Positions 48,477 through 56,454 of a DNA stretch of 64,000 nt are shown here, piece by piece (within the stretch, counting starts at the first letter, position 1; each line of letters starts with the position of its first letter). This DNA comes from Vulcanimicrobiota bacterium (GTDB lineage Bacteria > Vulcanimicrobiota > Xenobia > Xenobiales > JADMJV01). The stretch lies in NCBI GenBank assembly GCA_017307785.1, contig JAFKGI010000005.1:222581-286580 (forward strand). Reading direction: 5' to 3'. Under the pieces are notes generated by a model. The model did not search any database, had not been told where the DNA came from, and saw nothing but the letters and a program-made list of their open reading frames with translations. A program made the translations under genes and the position numbers.

Positions 48477-49583
48477 ATGCGATTGATTCGCCTGGCAAGC
48501 GCAGTGCTTCTCGTGCTGCTCGCCTGCCTGAGCCCCGGTTGGGCTCAAAATTCCTACAGCGCGAGCGACCTGGACACCCTGGTTGCTCCCGTCGCTCTTT
48601 ATCCCGACCCGCTTTTGAGCAACGTGCTCTCGGCCTCCACCCAGCCCCAGCAGGTCAAGGCCGCCGATACAGCCGTCAAGGCCGGTCAGAAGATCACCCA
48701 GGGCAAGTCGGGATGGGATTCCAGCGTGGAAGCGTTGACCACCTACCCCACCGTGCTGTCCATGATGGCCAGCAACGACCAGTGGACGCAATCGCTGGGC
48801 TACGCCGTCACCAATCAGATCACCGACGTTTCCGACGCCGTGCAGCGTGTGCGCTACCAGGCCAAGCAGGCAGGCAACCTCGACAGCGACAGCAAGATCA
48901 ACGTCATCGAGGAAGGCACCAACATTCGCATCGAGTCGGCCAATCCCCAGGTGATCTACGTGCCCACCTACGACACCTCTTCCATGTATCAGCCGGGCAT
49001 GGTGCTCAACTACAGCGCCGCCATCGCCACCAACGTGCTGCTCTGGCAGAGCGTTTTCAACTGGAACGACGGCTGCTTCTATCGTCCCGCCTTCGGTTGG
49101 GTGCCGCCCGCTTCGTACTATCGTCCCTACGGCTGGCGCAGTGCCGGCTACTACAACCCGGGCAACGTGTACCGTCCCTACGGCAACAACGCTTATCGCA
49201 ACGTCAACAACTTCAACACCAACATCAATGTCTCGGGCAACAAGGTCAACCGGGTCAACGTGAATTCCAACAACCGCACCAACAACTGGGGCAACACCAA
49301 CGTCCAGAACAACAACTGGGGCAATCGCAACACCAGCATTCAGAGCAACAACAACTGGGGCAACCGCAACAACACCTTTAACCAGCGCCCCGCCATGCCC
49401 ACCCAGATGCCGGCCTCGGTCAATCCGGGCGGTCGCTTTCAAGGCGGCGGCGGTGGTGGCTTCGGCAACTACTCCTCGGCCGGCAGCGCCAGTCGCGAGA
49501 GCTTTCGTGGCGCCGAGAGTCGCGGAATGGGTAGCTTCGGCAATGGTATGCGAGCCGGTGGTGGTGGAGGACGTCGTCGATGA
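48477..49583 (+). CDS. DUF3300 exported protein with Asn-rich tail
   Basis: The 368-residue protein has a signal peptide (about residues 1-23), then the DUF3300 domain (about residues 30-215): LVAPVALYPDPLLSNVLSAS, WDSSVEALTTYPTVLSMM, NPQVIYVPTYD. A tail rich in Asn, Gly and Arg follows (repeats of NNWGN). ATG 48477 is preferred over 48465 because GGAG sits eight bases before it. DUF3300 is an envelope protein of unknown role that commonly precedes DUF2950, as here. ATGA overlap with the next gene. Confidence 0.88.
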   Translation: MRLIRLASAVLLVLLACLSPGWAQNSYSASDLDTLVAPVALYPDPLLSNVLSASTQPQQVKAADTAVKAGQKITQGKSGWDSSVEALTTYPTVLSMMASNDQWTQSLGYAVTNQITDVSDAVQRVRYQAKQAGNLDSDSKINVIEEGTNIRIESANPQVIYVPTYDTSSMYQPGMVLNYSAAIATNVLLWQSVFNWNDGCFYRPAFGWVPPASYYRPYGWRSAGYYNPGNVYRPYGNNAYRNVNNFNTNINVSGNKVNRVNVNSNNRTNNWGNTNVQNNNWGNRNTSIQSNNNWGNRNNTFNQRPAMPTQMPASVNPGGRFQGGGGGGFGNYSSAGSASRESFRGAESRGMGSFGNGMRAGGGGGRRR

Positions 49584-50392
49584 AAAAGACTTTAGTAGCC
49601 GCTCTCTTACTGCTCGCGCCCGCCTGGGCCGAGGGTGAAAAGAACTTCAAGACCCCACAATTGGCTGTCAAAGCCTTTTCTCAGGCTCTGGTCAAAAAAG
49701 ACCTGAGCCAGATGCGAGCCCTGTTTGGCCCCGGTCTGAAAGGCCTGATGGGACCCGAGGAGCAGCAAGAATCCATGCGCACGCTGGGTCGGGCCATTCA
49801 GGAGCACTGGTCGCTGGCGCCCACGGAAGACGGCAGCCGCATTCTACGCCTGGGAGCGGAAGGCTGGCCCTTCCCGGTGCCGCTGGCCAAAGGTTCGGGC
49901 GGATGGCACTTTGACACCGAAAACGGCATGGAGGAAATCCTCAACCGCCGCGTCGGTCGCAACGAACTGCTGACCATCTCGACCCTGCACCGACTGGTGG
50001 CAGCCGAGAAGGCTTATCACGCCAAGGAGAATGCGTACACCACCCACGTGCACAGCACCCCCGGCAAGCACGACGGCCTGTACTGGAAGTCGACCTCCAA
50101 AGCCGACGTGAGTCCTTTGGAGAAATCGCTGGGGGCGGCCGCTCGCTACGCCGAGGGTCGTAAAGTCGGCGACCCCTGGTTCGGTTACTACTACCAGATT
50201 CGCCCGGGTCAGGGCTTCGAAATCCTGGCCTTTCCGGTCAACTACGGCAAATCGGGTGTGATGAGCTTCGTCTGCAATCAGGACGGCAAGCTCTATCAGA
50301 AAGATCTGGGCGCGGAAACCGCCCAGGCGGTGAAAAGCTTGGAGAGCTTTACACCGGACGACTCCTGGCTGCCGGTCAACGAAAAACACTAA
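49580..50392 (+). CDS. DUF2950 exported protein
   Basis: The 270-residue protein has a signal peptide (MKKTLVAALLLLAPAWA-E) and the DUF2950 pattern: FKTPQLAVKAFSQALVKKD, GWPFPVPL, WHFDTENGMEEILNRRVGRNE in two parts, and YYYQIRPGQG. It is probably periplasmic. Its regular pairing with DUF3300 suggests the two act together in the envelope; no reaction is known. A terminator follows eight bases after the stop. Confidence 0.9.
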   Translation: MKKTLVAALLLLAPAWAEGEKNFKTPQLAVKAFSQALVKKDLSQMRALFGPGLKGLMGPEEQQESMRTLGRAIQEHWSLAPTEDGSRILRLGAEGWPFPVPLAKGSGGWHFDTENGMEEILNRRVGRNELLTISTLHRLVAAEKAYHAKENAYTTHVHSTPGKHDGLYWKSTSKADVSPLEKSLGAAARYAEGRKVGDPWFGYYYQIRPGQGFEILAFPVNYGKSGVMSFVCNQDGKLYQKDLGAETAQAVKSLESFTPDDSWLPVNEKH

Positions 50393-50400
50393 CCCGTCGG

Positions 50401-50428
50401 GAAGGGGCGCCGTGAGGCGCCCCTTCTT
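50401..50428 (+). terminator. Intrinsic terminator after the DUF3300-DUF2950 pair
   Basis: GAAGGGGCGCC, loop GTGA, GGCGCCCCTTC, then TT; an 11-pair stem, with a short T tract. Confidence 0.7.
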
Positions 50429-50466
50429 CGTAGAGGGGCCCGCCGGAAGGGACCGAACTGTGGGCC

Positions 50467-52590
50467 ATGCTGGAATTTATCCCGGATCGAGCCGCCTTCT
50501 GTCACGATCAGAAGTGCACCGTAGACGTTATCGTGCGCATCACGCCGCCCGCCCCGCCCGATCAGGAGGAGCGCCCGCGCGTCCCCATCAATCTGGCACT
50601 GGTGCTCGACCGCTCCGGCTCCATGCAGGGCGAGAAGATGGAGCTGACCCGGAAGGCGGCCGCCCTGGCCATCAAGTCGCTGAGCCCCGAAGACCGCATC
50701 AGTCTGGTCACCTTCGCCAGCGAAGTAGAAACGGTGGTGGCCTCTACCCCGGTCGTCGACAAACACCGCCTGATGCGCCGCCTCGACCAGATTCAAGCCT
50801 ACGGTTCCACCGCACTCTTTCCCGGCTGGCAGGCCGGTGCCGACCAGGCCAGTCTGGGGCTGCGCAAGGGCAACCTCAACCGCCTGGTGCTGCTCACCGA
50901 CGGCCAGGCCAACCTGGGCCAGACCAATCCCGACCCCATCTGCACGGAAGTGCACAACTGGTTCCAAAAGGGACTGCAGACCACCACCATGGGTTTTGGC
51001 CGTGACTACCAGGAGGGCTTGTTGAGGGCTATGGCCGCCAGCGGCGGCGGCAACCACTTTTACGTGGAAACGCCCGAGCAACTGGCCCGCTACGTGGAGC
51101 TGGAACTGGACGGCCTGGCCGCTACCGTGGGCACTCAGGTGCGCCTGAAGCTGCGCGGCCTGGAGTTCGAACCGCTGGGCGAAGTCCAGGGCAATGCCCA
51201 GGACGGTTACCGGCTGGCCGACCTGACGGTGGACTTTCCCCTGGAGCTGCTGTTCCGCGTAACCGTCCCCTCCGGAGAGGCTCCCCAGTCCGGCTTTTTC
51301 GCGACCCTGGAATACCTGGCCTCGGGCAGCGGAGAGCAGCGAAAGGTGGAGGTCGAGTTCTGCCAACCGCGGGTCAGCGCCCAACAACGAGCCGACATGC
51401 CCGTCCAGGAAGAGGTCGAGCGCAAACTACAGCAAGCCATGGCCGCCATGGCCCGGGAAGAAGCCGTGCAGGCCATGAAAAAGGGCGACCAGGCGGCGGC
51501 CACGCGCATCCTGCGCCAGGCCCTGCAGACACAGAAGCTGCCGGAAGCCGACCTGGCCCAACTGCGCCAGCTGCAGAAAACCGTCGAGCAAGGCGACGTC
51601 AACGCGACGCAAAAGATGCATTCCGCCCAAAGCTACTCCTATTCGCGCGGCAGCGTGGTGCTGGGGGCGGTGGAAGACCAGTTGCTGGAAGGCTGGTTGG
51701 CCGGGGACATCGTGCCGCTCAACTCGGCCCCCTTCATGCGCGAGGGCCCCAAGGAAACGCCCGAATTGAGCCGTCTGCAGGGGATGCTGGGCGGATTGCT
51801 GGCGGGGGCTGGGGACAGCCAGGCGGCCGTGCTTTCGCTGGAAACCCTGAGACTGGTCAACGGCAGCAATCGCTTTCTCCCCTGGATTGGCACCTTTGGC
51901 AAGCGCCTGGCCGAAGTGCCGGTGGCGCGCCCCTGGAACAGCCACCTGGAATTTCAGCTGCGCGTCCACGAGGGCTTTCTGGCCAGCGGCGCCCGCATTC
52001 CCGACTGTGGAGCCATGGTGCGCATGGCGCCGCTGCTGCTCAGCCGCTATAAAAAAGGAGGGCCCGGCTTCTGGGTCTTCCTGATTATGGGAGCGCACGT
52101 CACCCACCTGGACCCGGCCTCGGCCGCCTGCAGTCTGGCCTGGGCCAACCTGCTCTGGGAACTGGCCTGTCAGACCACTCCTCCACCCGGCGGCTTCTAC
52201 TGGGAGCGCTTTTCGGCGATTCTCAAGCAGGTCCAGCGCGACACCCCCTGTGCAGCCAAAGCCCCACGTTACGATGGCTGGAGCGGCACTCCACACGAGT
52301 TCCTGCAGATGGTGCTGGGCGAGGCTCGCGGCAACGGCCGTAGTTTCGAGGAATCCCGGGAAGACTGGGCCGCCGGCCCCCATATCTTGGAAGCCACCGC
52401 CACCGCTCTTTATCTTTTGGAATGTCACGGCCACCAACCGCAGCTGGCCATGCGTCTGGCCATGGCTCGGGAAGCCGATCGGGAGTGGTTGGGAGCGCTG
52501 GTGGGAGCGGCTCTGGGCGCCGCTCACGGTGAATGGCTCCTGGGCGGAGACGCGGCCACCGCCTGGCACGAATTCTCTCAACGTCTGTGA
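50467..52590 (+). CDS. VWA-domain protein fused to a degenerate ADP-ribosylglycohydrolase
   Basis: The 707-residue protein has a von Willebrand A domain (about residues 38-215) with an intact MIDAS: LVLDRSGSMQG (Asp48, Ser50, Ser52), GSTALFPGW and LLTDGQAN. A beta-rich part and a helical Gln/Ala linker (about 215-430) follow. From about residue 433 the sequence follows the ADP-ribosylglycohydrolase fold: LQGMLGGLLAGAGDS, CGAMVRMAPLLL, HVTHLDPASAAC and LGALVGAALGAAHGEWL. The metal-binding motifs of active enzymes (TDDT and GGDTDT) are replaced by GDSQ and READREW, so catalysis is unlikely. No signal peptide. GTGA overlap with the SDR gene. Confidence 0.85.
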   Translation: MLEFIPDRAAFCHDQKCTVDVIVRITPPAPPDQEERPRVPINLALVLDRSGSMQGEKMELTRKAAALAIKSLSPEDRISLVTFASEVETVVASTPVVDKHRLMRRLDQIQAYGSTALFPGWQAGADQASLGLRKGNLNRLVLLTDGQANLGQTNPDPICTEVHNWFQKGLQTTTMGFGRDYQEGLLRAMAASGGGNHFYVETPEQLARYVELELDGLAATVGTQVRLKLRGLEFEPLGEVQGNAQDGYRLADLTVDFPLELLFRVTVPSGEAPQSGFFATLEYLASGSGEQRKVEVEFCQPRVSAQQRADMPVQEEVERKLQQAMAAMAREEAVQAMKKGDQAAATRILRQALQTQKLPEADLAQLRQLQKTVEQGDVNATQKMHSAQSYSYSRGSVVLGAVEDQLLEGWLAGDIVPLNSAPFMREGPKETPELSRLQGMLGGLLAGAGDSQAAVLSLETLRLVNGSNRFLPWIGTFGKRLAEVPVARPWNSHLEFQLRVHEGFLASGARIPDCGAMVRMAPLLLSRYKKGGPGFWVFLIMGAHVTHLDPASAACSLAWANLLWELACQTTPPPGGFYWERFSAILKQVQRDTPCAAKAPRYDGWSGTPHEFLQMVLGEARGNGRSFEESREDWAAGPHILEATATALYLLECHGHQPQLAMRLAMAREADREWLGALVGAALGAAHGEWLLGGDAATAWHEFSQRL

Positions 52591-53228
52591 AGCGCATCGT
52601 CATTACGGGGACGACGCGCGGTCTCGGCCAGGCTCTGGCTCAGGAACTGGAGAGCCGCGGCCACCTGGTGGCGGGTTGCGGCACCAGCGCCCAGGGCGCA
52701 AGCCAGGTGGACGTGGGCGACTTTGCCCAGGTCCAGCGCTGGGCGGAGCACGTGCTCGACGACTGGCAGGCCCCGCCCGACCTGCTCATCAACAGCGCCG
52801 GCATCACCACCGACCCCGATCCGCTCTGGGCCCAGGATCCCGAGGCCCTGGCCCGCGTGCTGCGCATCAACGTGGCCGGCGTGCAGCACGCCATTCGGGC
52901 CTTCGTTCCGGCCATGCTGGATCGAGGTTCCGGCGTCATCGTCAACATCAGTTCCGACTGGGGTCGGACGGGCGCCCCCATGGTCGGGCCCTATTGCGCC
53001 AGCAAGTGGGCCGTCGAAGGCCTGAGTCGCTGCCTGGCCCTGGAGCTACCCTCCGGTTTGGCCGCCGTTTCACTGGATCCGGGCACGATCAACACCGACA
53101 TGCTGCGATTTACCTTCGGCCCCGGCGCCGAGGAGTTCCCAACCCCCGAAAGCTGGCGTGGGAAAGCGGCCGATTTCGTGCTCGGTTTGGGTCCGGAACA
53201 CAATGGCCAGGCCCTGACGCTCAGTTAA
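52587..53228 (+). CDS. Short-chain dehydrogenase/reductase
   Basis: This 213-residue classical SDR has the cofactor motif TGTTRGLGQ (residues 7-15), INSAGIT, catalytic Ser in VNISSDWG and the YCASKWAVEG active-site Tyr-Lys pair. The substrate loop before the C-terminus is short. NAD(P)-dependent oxidation or reduction of a hydroxyl/carbonyl is expected; the substrate is unknown. It starts at GTG 52587, overlapping the upstream TGA, so it is translationally coupled to the VWA gene. Confidence 0.92.
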   Translation: MKRIVITGTTRGLGQALAQELESRGHLVAGCGTSAQGASQVDVGDFAQVQRWAEHVLDDWQAPPDLLINSAGITTDPDPLWAQDPEALARVLRINVAGVQHAIRAFVPAMLDRGSGVIVNISSDWGRTGAPMVGPYCASKWAVEGLSRCLALELPSGLAAVSLDPGTINTDMLRFTFGPGAEEFPTPESWRGKAADFVLGLGPEHNGQALTLS

Positions 53229-53354
53229 CAAAAAAGCAACACGAATAAAACAAAAACAAAAATCCTCGACCGCGACTTTTTATCGGCATTAAACCGGAGC
53301 CTTGTAAATTACCTGCAGAGACCGCGCAAACGGCATAACAGGAGGCAAATTACG

Positions 53355-54134
53355 ATGGCTTTTAATATTGGAGCATTGCTAAACCCGGGCAACACTTATT
53401 TCGCCGGTGGTAGCCACCAGGTCAACAACTTCCCGGGAACCTCGCTGTTCGGCACCCACAGCGTCACCGATTTGAACGACACCAACACCTGCGCGGGCAA
53501 CTACATCGACTCCAACAAGGACGGCCGCTACACCGCCGGCACCGACAAGGTGATGGCCATGGACCTGAACCACGACGGCAAAATCACCCGCTCCGACATC
53601 ACCGGCACCAAAGCCCGGCTCAACGCGATGGGCGGCAACTTCGACCTGAACGGCGACGGCAAGACCAGCTGGATCGAGAAGATACAGGGCAAAGCCCTGC
53701 AAAAGGATATGCAGAAAAAAGACACCAACCACGACGGCCGACTGGACGCGCAGGAATTTGACCGCGCCGGGGGCCGCATCCTGATCGACCGCAATCGCGA
53801 CGGTCAGCTCACCCCCAACGAGTCCTACAGTCCCTTCAACTTTCCCACCGGCGGCTTCGGCACCGGCCACCTCAACTACATCGACCCCATGAACCATCGG
53901 GCCGATACCTCCCGCAACCCCAGCCCCTGGTCGGGCGGCCCCTTCGGCGGTGGCTTCGGCGGCAGCTATCCAGGTGGAGGCTTCCCGGGCGGCGGCATTC
54001 CCGGTGGTGGCTATGGCGGCGGCTATGGTGGCGGTTTCCCCGGCGGTGGCTATGGCGGCTTCCCCGGTGGCGGCGTGGGAGGTGGCTACGGTGGTGGCTT
54101 CCCGATGCAGCCGATGTACGGCGGCTGCATGTAG
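53355..54134 (+). CDS. Five-EF-hand protein with Gly-rich tail
   Basis: The 259-residue protein has an AGGAGG-type site before ATG 53355. Five calcium loops are visible: DSNKDGRYTAGTD, DLNHDGKITRSD, DLNGDGKTSWIE, DTNHDGRLDAQE and DRNRDGQLTPNE (about residues 52-160). The last 70 residues are mostly Gly, Pro, Tyr and Phe (GGGYGGG/FPGGG units) ending in Cys-Met. There is no classical signal peptide, although calcium loops of this type usually work outside the cell. An AT-rich 126-base region upstream should hold its promoter, and a terminator follows. Confidence 0.88.
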   Translation: MAFNIGALLNPGNTYFAGGSHQVNNFPGTSLFGTHSVTDLNDTNTCAGNYIDSNKDGRYTAGTDKVMAMDLNHDGKITRSDITGTKARLNAMGGNFDLNGDGKTSWIEKIQGKALQKDMQKKDTNHDGRLDAQEFDRAGGRILIDRNRDGQLTPNESYSPFNFPTGGFGTGHLNYIDPMNHRADTSRNPSPWSGGPFGGGFGGSYPGGGFPGGGIPGGGYGGGYGGGFPGGGYGGFPGGGVGGGYGGGFPMQPMYGGCM

Positions 54135-54162
54135 TCGGTCCCGAGACGACAGGAGTTCTAAG

Positions 54163-54186
54163 ACCCGGGGGGCAACCCTCGGGTTT
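54163..54186 (+). terminator. Intrinsic terminator after the EF-hand gene
   Basis: ACCCG with GGG pairs with CCC and CGGGT around GGCAA, followed by TTTATTCTTT. Confidence 0.65.
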
Positions 54187-54209
54187 ATTCTTTGGTCAGG
54201 AGCAAGCGC

Positions 54210-55568
54210 TTGAGTTCAGAACTGCAGCATTTACCGGCCGGCGTGGTGGCCTACCTGGACGCTCTGGGGCGAAAAGGCGCCGATCCCAAATCCCTGCATC
54301 CCGAATTTCTGATTCATTTGGAACTGGTTTCCGAATGGCTGGCCAATCTCTCCGACTACACCATCGACGACCTGGAGCGGGATCATTTCGCCCACGTGCG
54401 CACCCTGCTGGAGGCGGTTCGCACCACCGCCGAGGAAGTCGCCTGGGGCGAGCAGTTGCCGCCCTTGCGTCGCGATCTCTACGAGATGTTTTCCATGATG
54501 GACCGCATCAACAAGCGCCGGGAGGTGGCCACCTATTCTCCGCAACCGGCGGTCAATGACCTGATCCTGTGCGGGGTGGCCTATCTGCAGAAACGCGCTC
54601 CCTGGGACGCGTTGGAACGCCGGCTCGACAAACTGGAGAACTCGCTGGACTACCTGGAAGCCGGCCTGGAATCGGTGCAGCATCGGCTCAAACCGGAGGT
54701 CAGCCAGGGAGTGCTGGCCGCCACCGAAGCCATGCGCGACGCTCTCGATGCTCTGACTCCCGACCAGACCGACGATCTGGTCAAGAGCGCTCTGGGAACG
54801 CTCTCCGAGTCGGCCCAGATCACCCAGCTGGCGATCGACTGGAAGCGCCAGGACGAGGAGCGCTTCCGCAACGCTCATTCTCGATTTCTGATTCCCGCGG
54901 CCGGACCGGCCCTGGAATCCTTTCTGGAGTATGTGGACGGCGTGGATCGCCAGGCCTGGAAAGCCGCCCTCGAGCCGTTGCTCCAGGAGTCGCTACCGGC
55001 CATGCGCTCCGAGTGGATGGCCATTCGTCGGCGTCTGTTCATGGATCCGGAGCAGCGCGAGGCTCTCTGGGGCGAAATGGAGGCGGCCATGGAAGACCTG
55101 AACGCCGCCGTACAGGACTTGCTGAACCCTCAGTTGAGCGAGGACGAGGCCCTGAACGGATTCGAAGACGCCGCCGAGCACCTTTCCAGCCAGTTTCAAC
55201 AGCTACGCAGCCTGACGCTGCCTTACGCCCACCTCTTCGGCAGCGAGCCGGGTCAACTGCTGGAGGGCATTTTCGGCGCCCTGGGCGGCACGGTGCCGGT
55301 GGTGCGACTGCGCGAACTGGAAGCTCCGACGCAGGTGAGCTCCCTGATTGAACAGTACGCGGCCGACGGCGATTGGGACCATCTGTTTCGGGCCGGCTTC
55401 AGCCTGCTTTCCGCGTATCCGGCACCCGCTCAGGCTGTCGAAGAAGAAGAGCGCCCTCGCTGGACCTGCCTGTTTTGCAAGGCCTCGAACGAAATGGGAG
55501 GCCTGACCTGCCTGGGCTGCGCGGCGGCCGCGCCCCTTTCCGCGGCGGTCGTGGCCAAAGCCGATTAG
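54210..55568 (+). CDS. Helical protein with a C-terminal RanBP2-type zinc finger
   Basis: The 452-residue protein starts at TTG 54210, eight bases after AGGAG. Most of it is amphipathic helix, including coiled-coil-like stretches (LERRLDKLENSLDYLEAGLE, about residues 137-156; AAMEDLNAAVQDL, about 295). At the C-terminus, W418-x-C420-x2-C423-x3-N427-x6-C434-x2-C437 fits the RanBP2 zinc-finger consensus exactly (WTCLFCKASN, then LTCLGC). In eukaryotes this finger binds ubiquitin or single-stranded RNA. Bacterial examples exist but are little studied. The long helical part is unrecognised. Confidence 0.78.
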   Translation: MSSELQHLPAGVVAYLDALGRKGADPKSLHPEFLIHLELVSEWLANLSDYTIDDLERDHFAHVRTLLEAVRTTAEEVAWGEQLPPLRRDLYEMFSMMDRINKRREVATYSPQPAVNDLILCGVAYLQKRAPWDALERRLDKLENSLDYLEAGLESVQHRLKPEVSQGVLAATEAMRDALDALTPDQTDDLVKSALGTLSESAQITQLAIDWKRQDEERFRNAHSRFLIPAAGPALESFLEYVDGVDRQAWKAALEPLLQESLPAMRSEWMAIRRRLFMDPEQREALWGEMEAAMEDLNAAVQDLLNPQLSEDEALNGFEDAAEHLSSQFQQLRSLTLPYAHLFGSEPGQLLEGIFGALGGTVPVVRLRELEAPTQVSSLIEQYAADGDWDHLFRAGFSLLSAYPAPAQAVEEEERPRWTCLFCKASNEMGGLTCLGCAAAAPLSAAVVAKAD

Positions 55569-55572
55569 GGGT

Positions 55573-56343
55573 CTAGCGGCCGGCTCGGAGCTGCTCGTCG
55601 AGTTGCTTGAGTCGATTGGCGTCGGCCTGCATGCCCTGGCCTTCCGCCCCCAAAGCTGTGAGAGCGCCCGTATCCAAAGAGACGGTAGCCGACTTCACTT
55701 TTTCCAGTAGCCGCAGGCTGGCCTCGGTCTGCTTGATCAACAGCGAGTAATGCTCCTTGCAGTTGGGCGGCGGCGTGATGCTGCGCAAGGCGGTCGCGGC
55801 TTTGCGCGTGCTGGCAATGAGATTGTCGAAGCCTTCCGTCTTGCCGTTCATTCCTTGTTGCAGGACCTGGGTGGCGAAAGCGTTCTGGTCGCCGATGGAC
55901 TCGGTCTCAGCCATGATCTTGTCGATTTTGGCGAAATAGTTCTGCACGGCCTGACTGGGCCCGGCAGCCGCCACCGGAGCCGGTGCCGGCGGAGGAACGG
56001 GCGGGGGCGCGGGGGCGGCAACCGGAGCGGGCACCGGAGGAGGGGCCGGGGCTGGCGCCACCACGACAGGAGCAGGTGCCACCGGGGGAGCCGGCGGTGG
56101 AACGTAAACGGGCGCCGGCGCCGGGGGTGCAACCTGGGGCACGGGAGCGGCGCCGACCTGCAGCGGCAGCGAAGTCCTGGACGCTTCCGGAGTCGACTCC
56201 ACCGCCACGGCCTGCGGCGTCGGTGCGGGCGGGGGCGCCGATTGGCGACCCAATAAGAAAGCGAAGCCCAGCATGCTGAAGGCCAGCAGAGCCACCAGTG
56301 CGACCATGGCGCCGCGCGGAACGGTTACGTTGTTTTCGGCCAT
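55573..56343 (-). CDS. Membrane-anchored protein with Pro/Ala spacer and helical outer domain
   Basis: The 256-residue protein has one membrane helix (about residues 13-31), a Pro/Ala/Val spacer of about 95 residues (PAPPPVPAP type) that could cross the periplasm or cell wall, and a C-terminal helical domain (about residues 130-256) with two long helices joined near TPPPNCKEHYSLLIKQTE. The layout resembles TonB-like or wall-spanning anchors, without TonB motifs. No enzyme motif. ATG 56343; convergent with the zinc-finger gene, four bases apart. Confidence 0.72.
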   Translation of the reverse strand: MAENNVTVPRGAMVALVALLAFSMLGFAFLLGRQSAPPPAPTPQAVAVESTPEASRTSLPLQVGAAPVPQVAPPAPAPVYVPPPAPPVAPAPVVVAPAPAPPPVPAPVAAPAPPPVPPPAPAPVAAAGPSQAVQNYFAKIDKIMAETESIGDQNAFATQVLQQGMNGKTEGFDNLIASTRKAATALRSITPPPNCKEHYSLLIKQTEASLRLLEKVKSATVSLDTGALTALGAEGQGMQADANRLKQLDEQLRAGR

Positions 56344-56411
56344 GCTCTAAAATTCGGGACCTCCTCCCCGATTCTCCTCCGGGAAAATGTTACAGAGCCG
56401 ACCCGCCGGGT

Positions 56412-56429
56412 GCTCTAGGCTGATAGAGC
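56412..56429. promoter_or_regulatory. Short inverted repeat over a possible -10
   Basis: GCTCTA (56412-56417) and TAGAGC (56424-56429) flank GGCTGA; the possible -10 TAGGCT (56416-56421) lies inside. It is 26 bases before ATG 56455, which has a GGAGG site. Confidence 0.35.
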
Positions 56430-56454
56430 AGTCAGGAAACCGGAGGATTGAGAA

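Noticed and set aside
47190..49442. 750-codon open frame on the minus strand
   Set aside because: It is antisense to the MFS, DUF3300 genes, whose families are clear; long opposite frames are expected in G+C-rich genes. Its His/Gln/Gly-rich translation has no domain.
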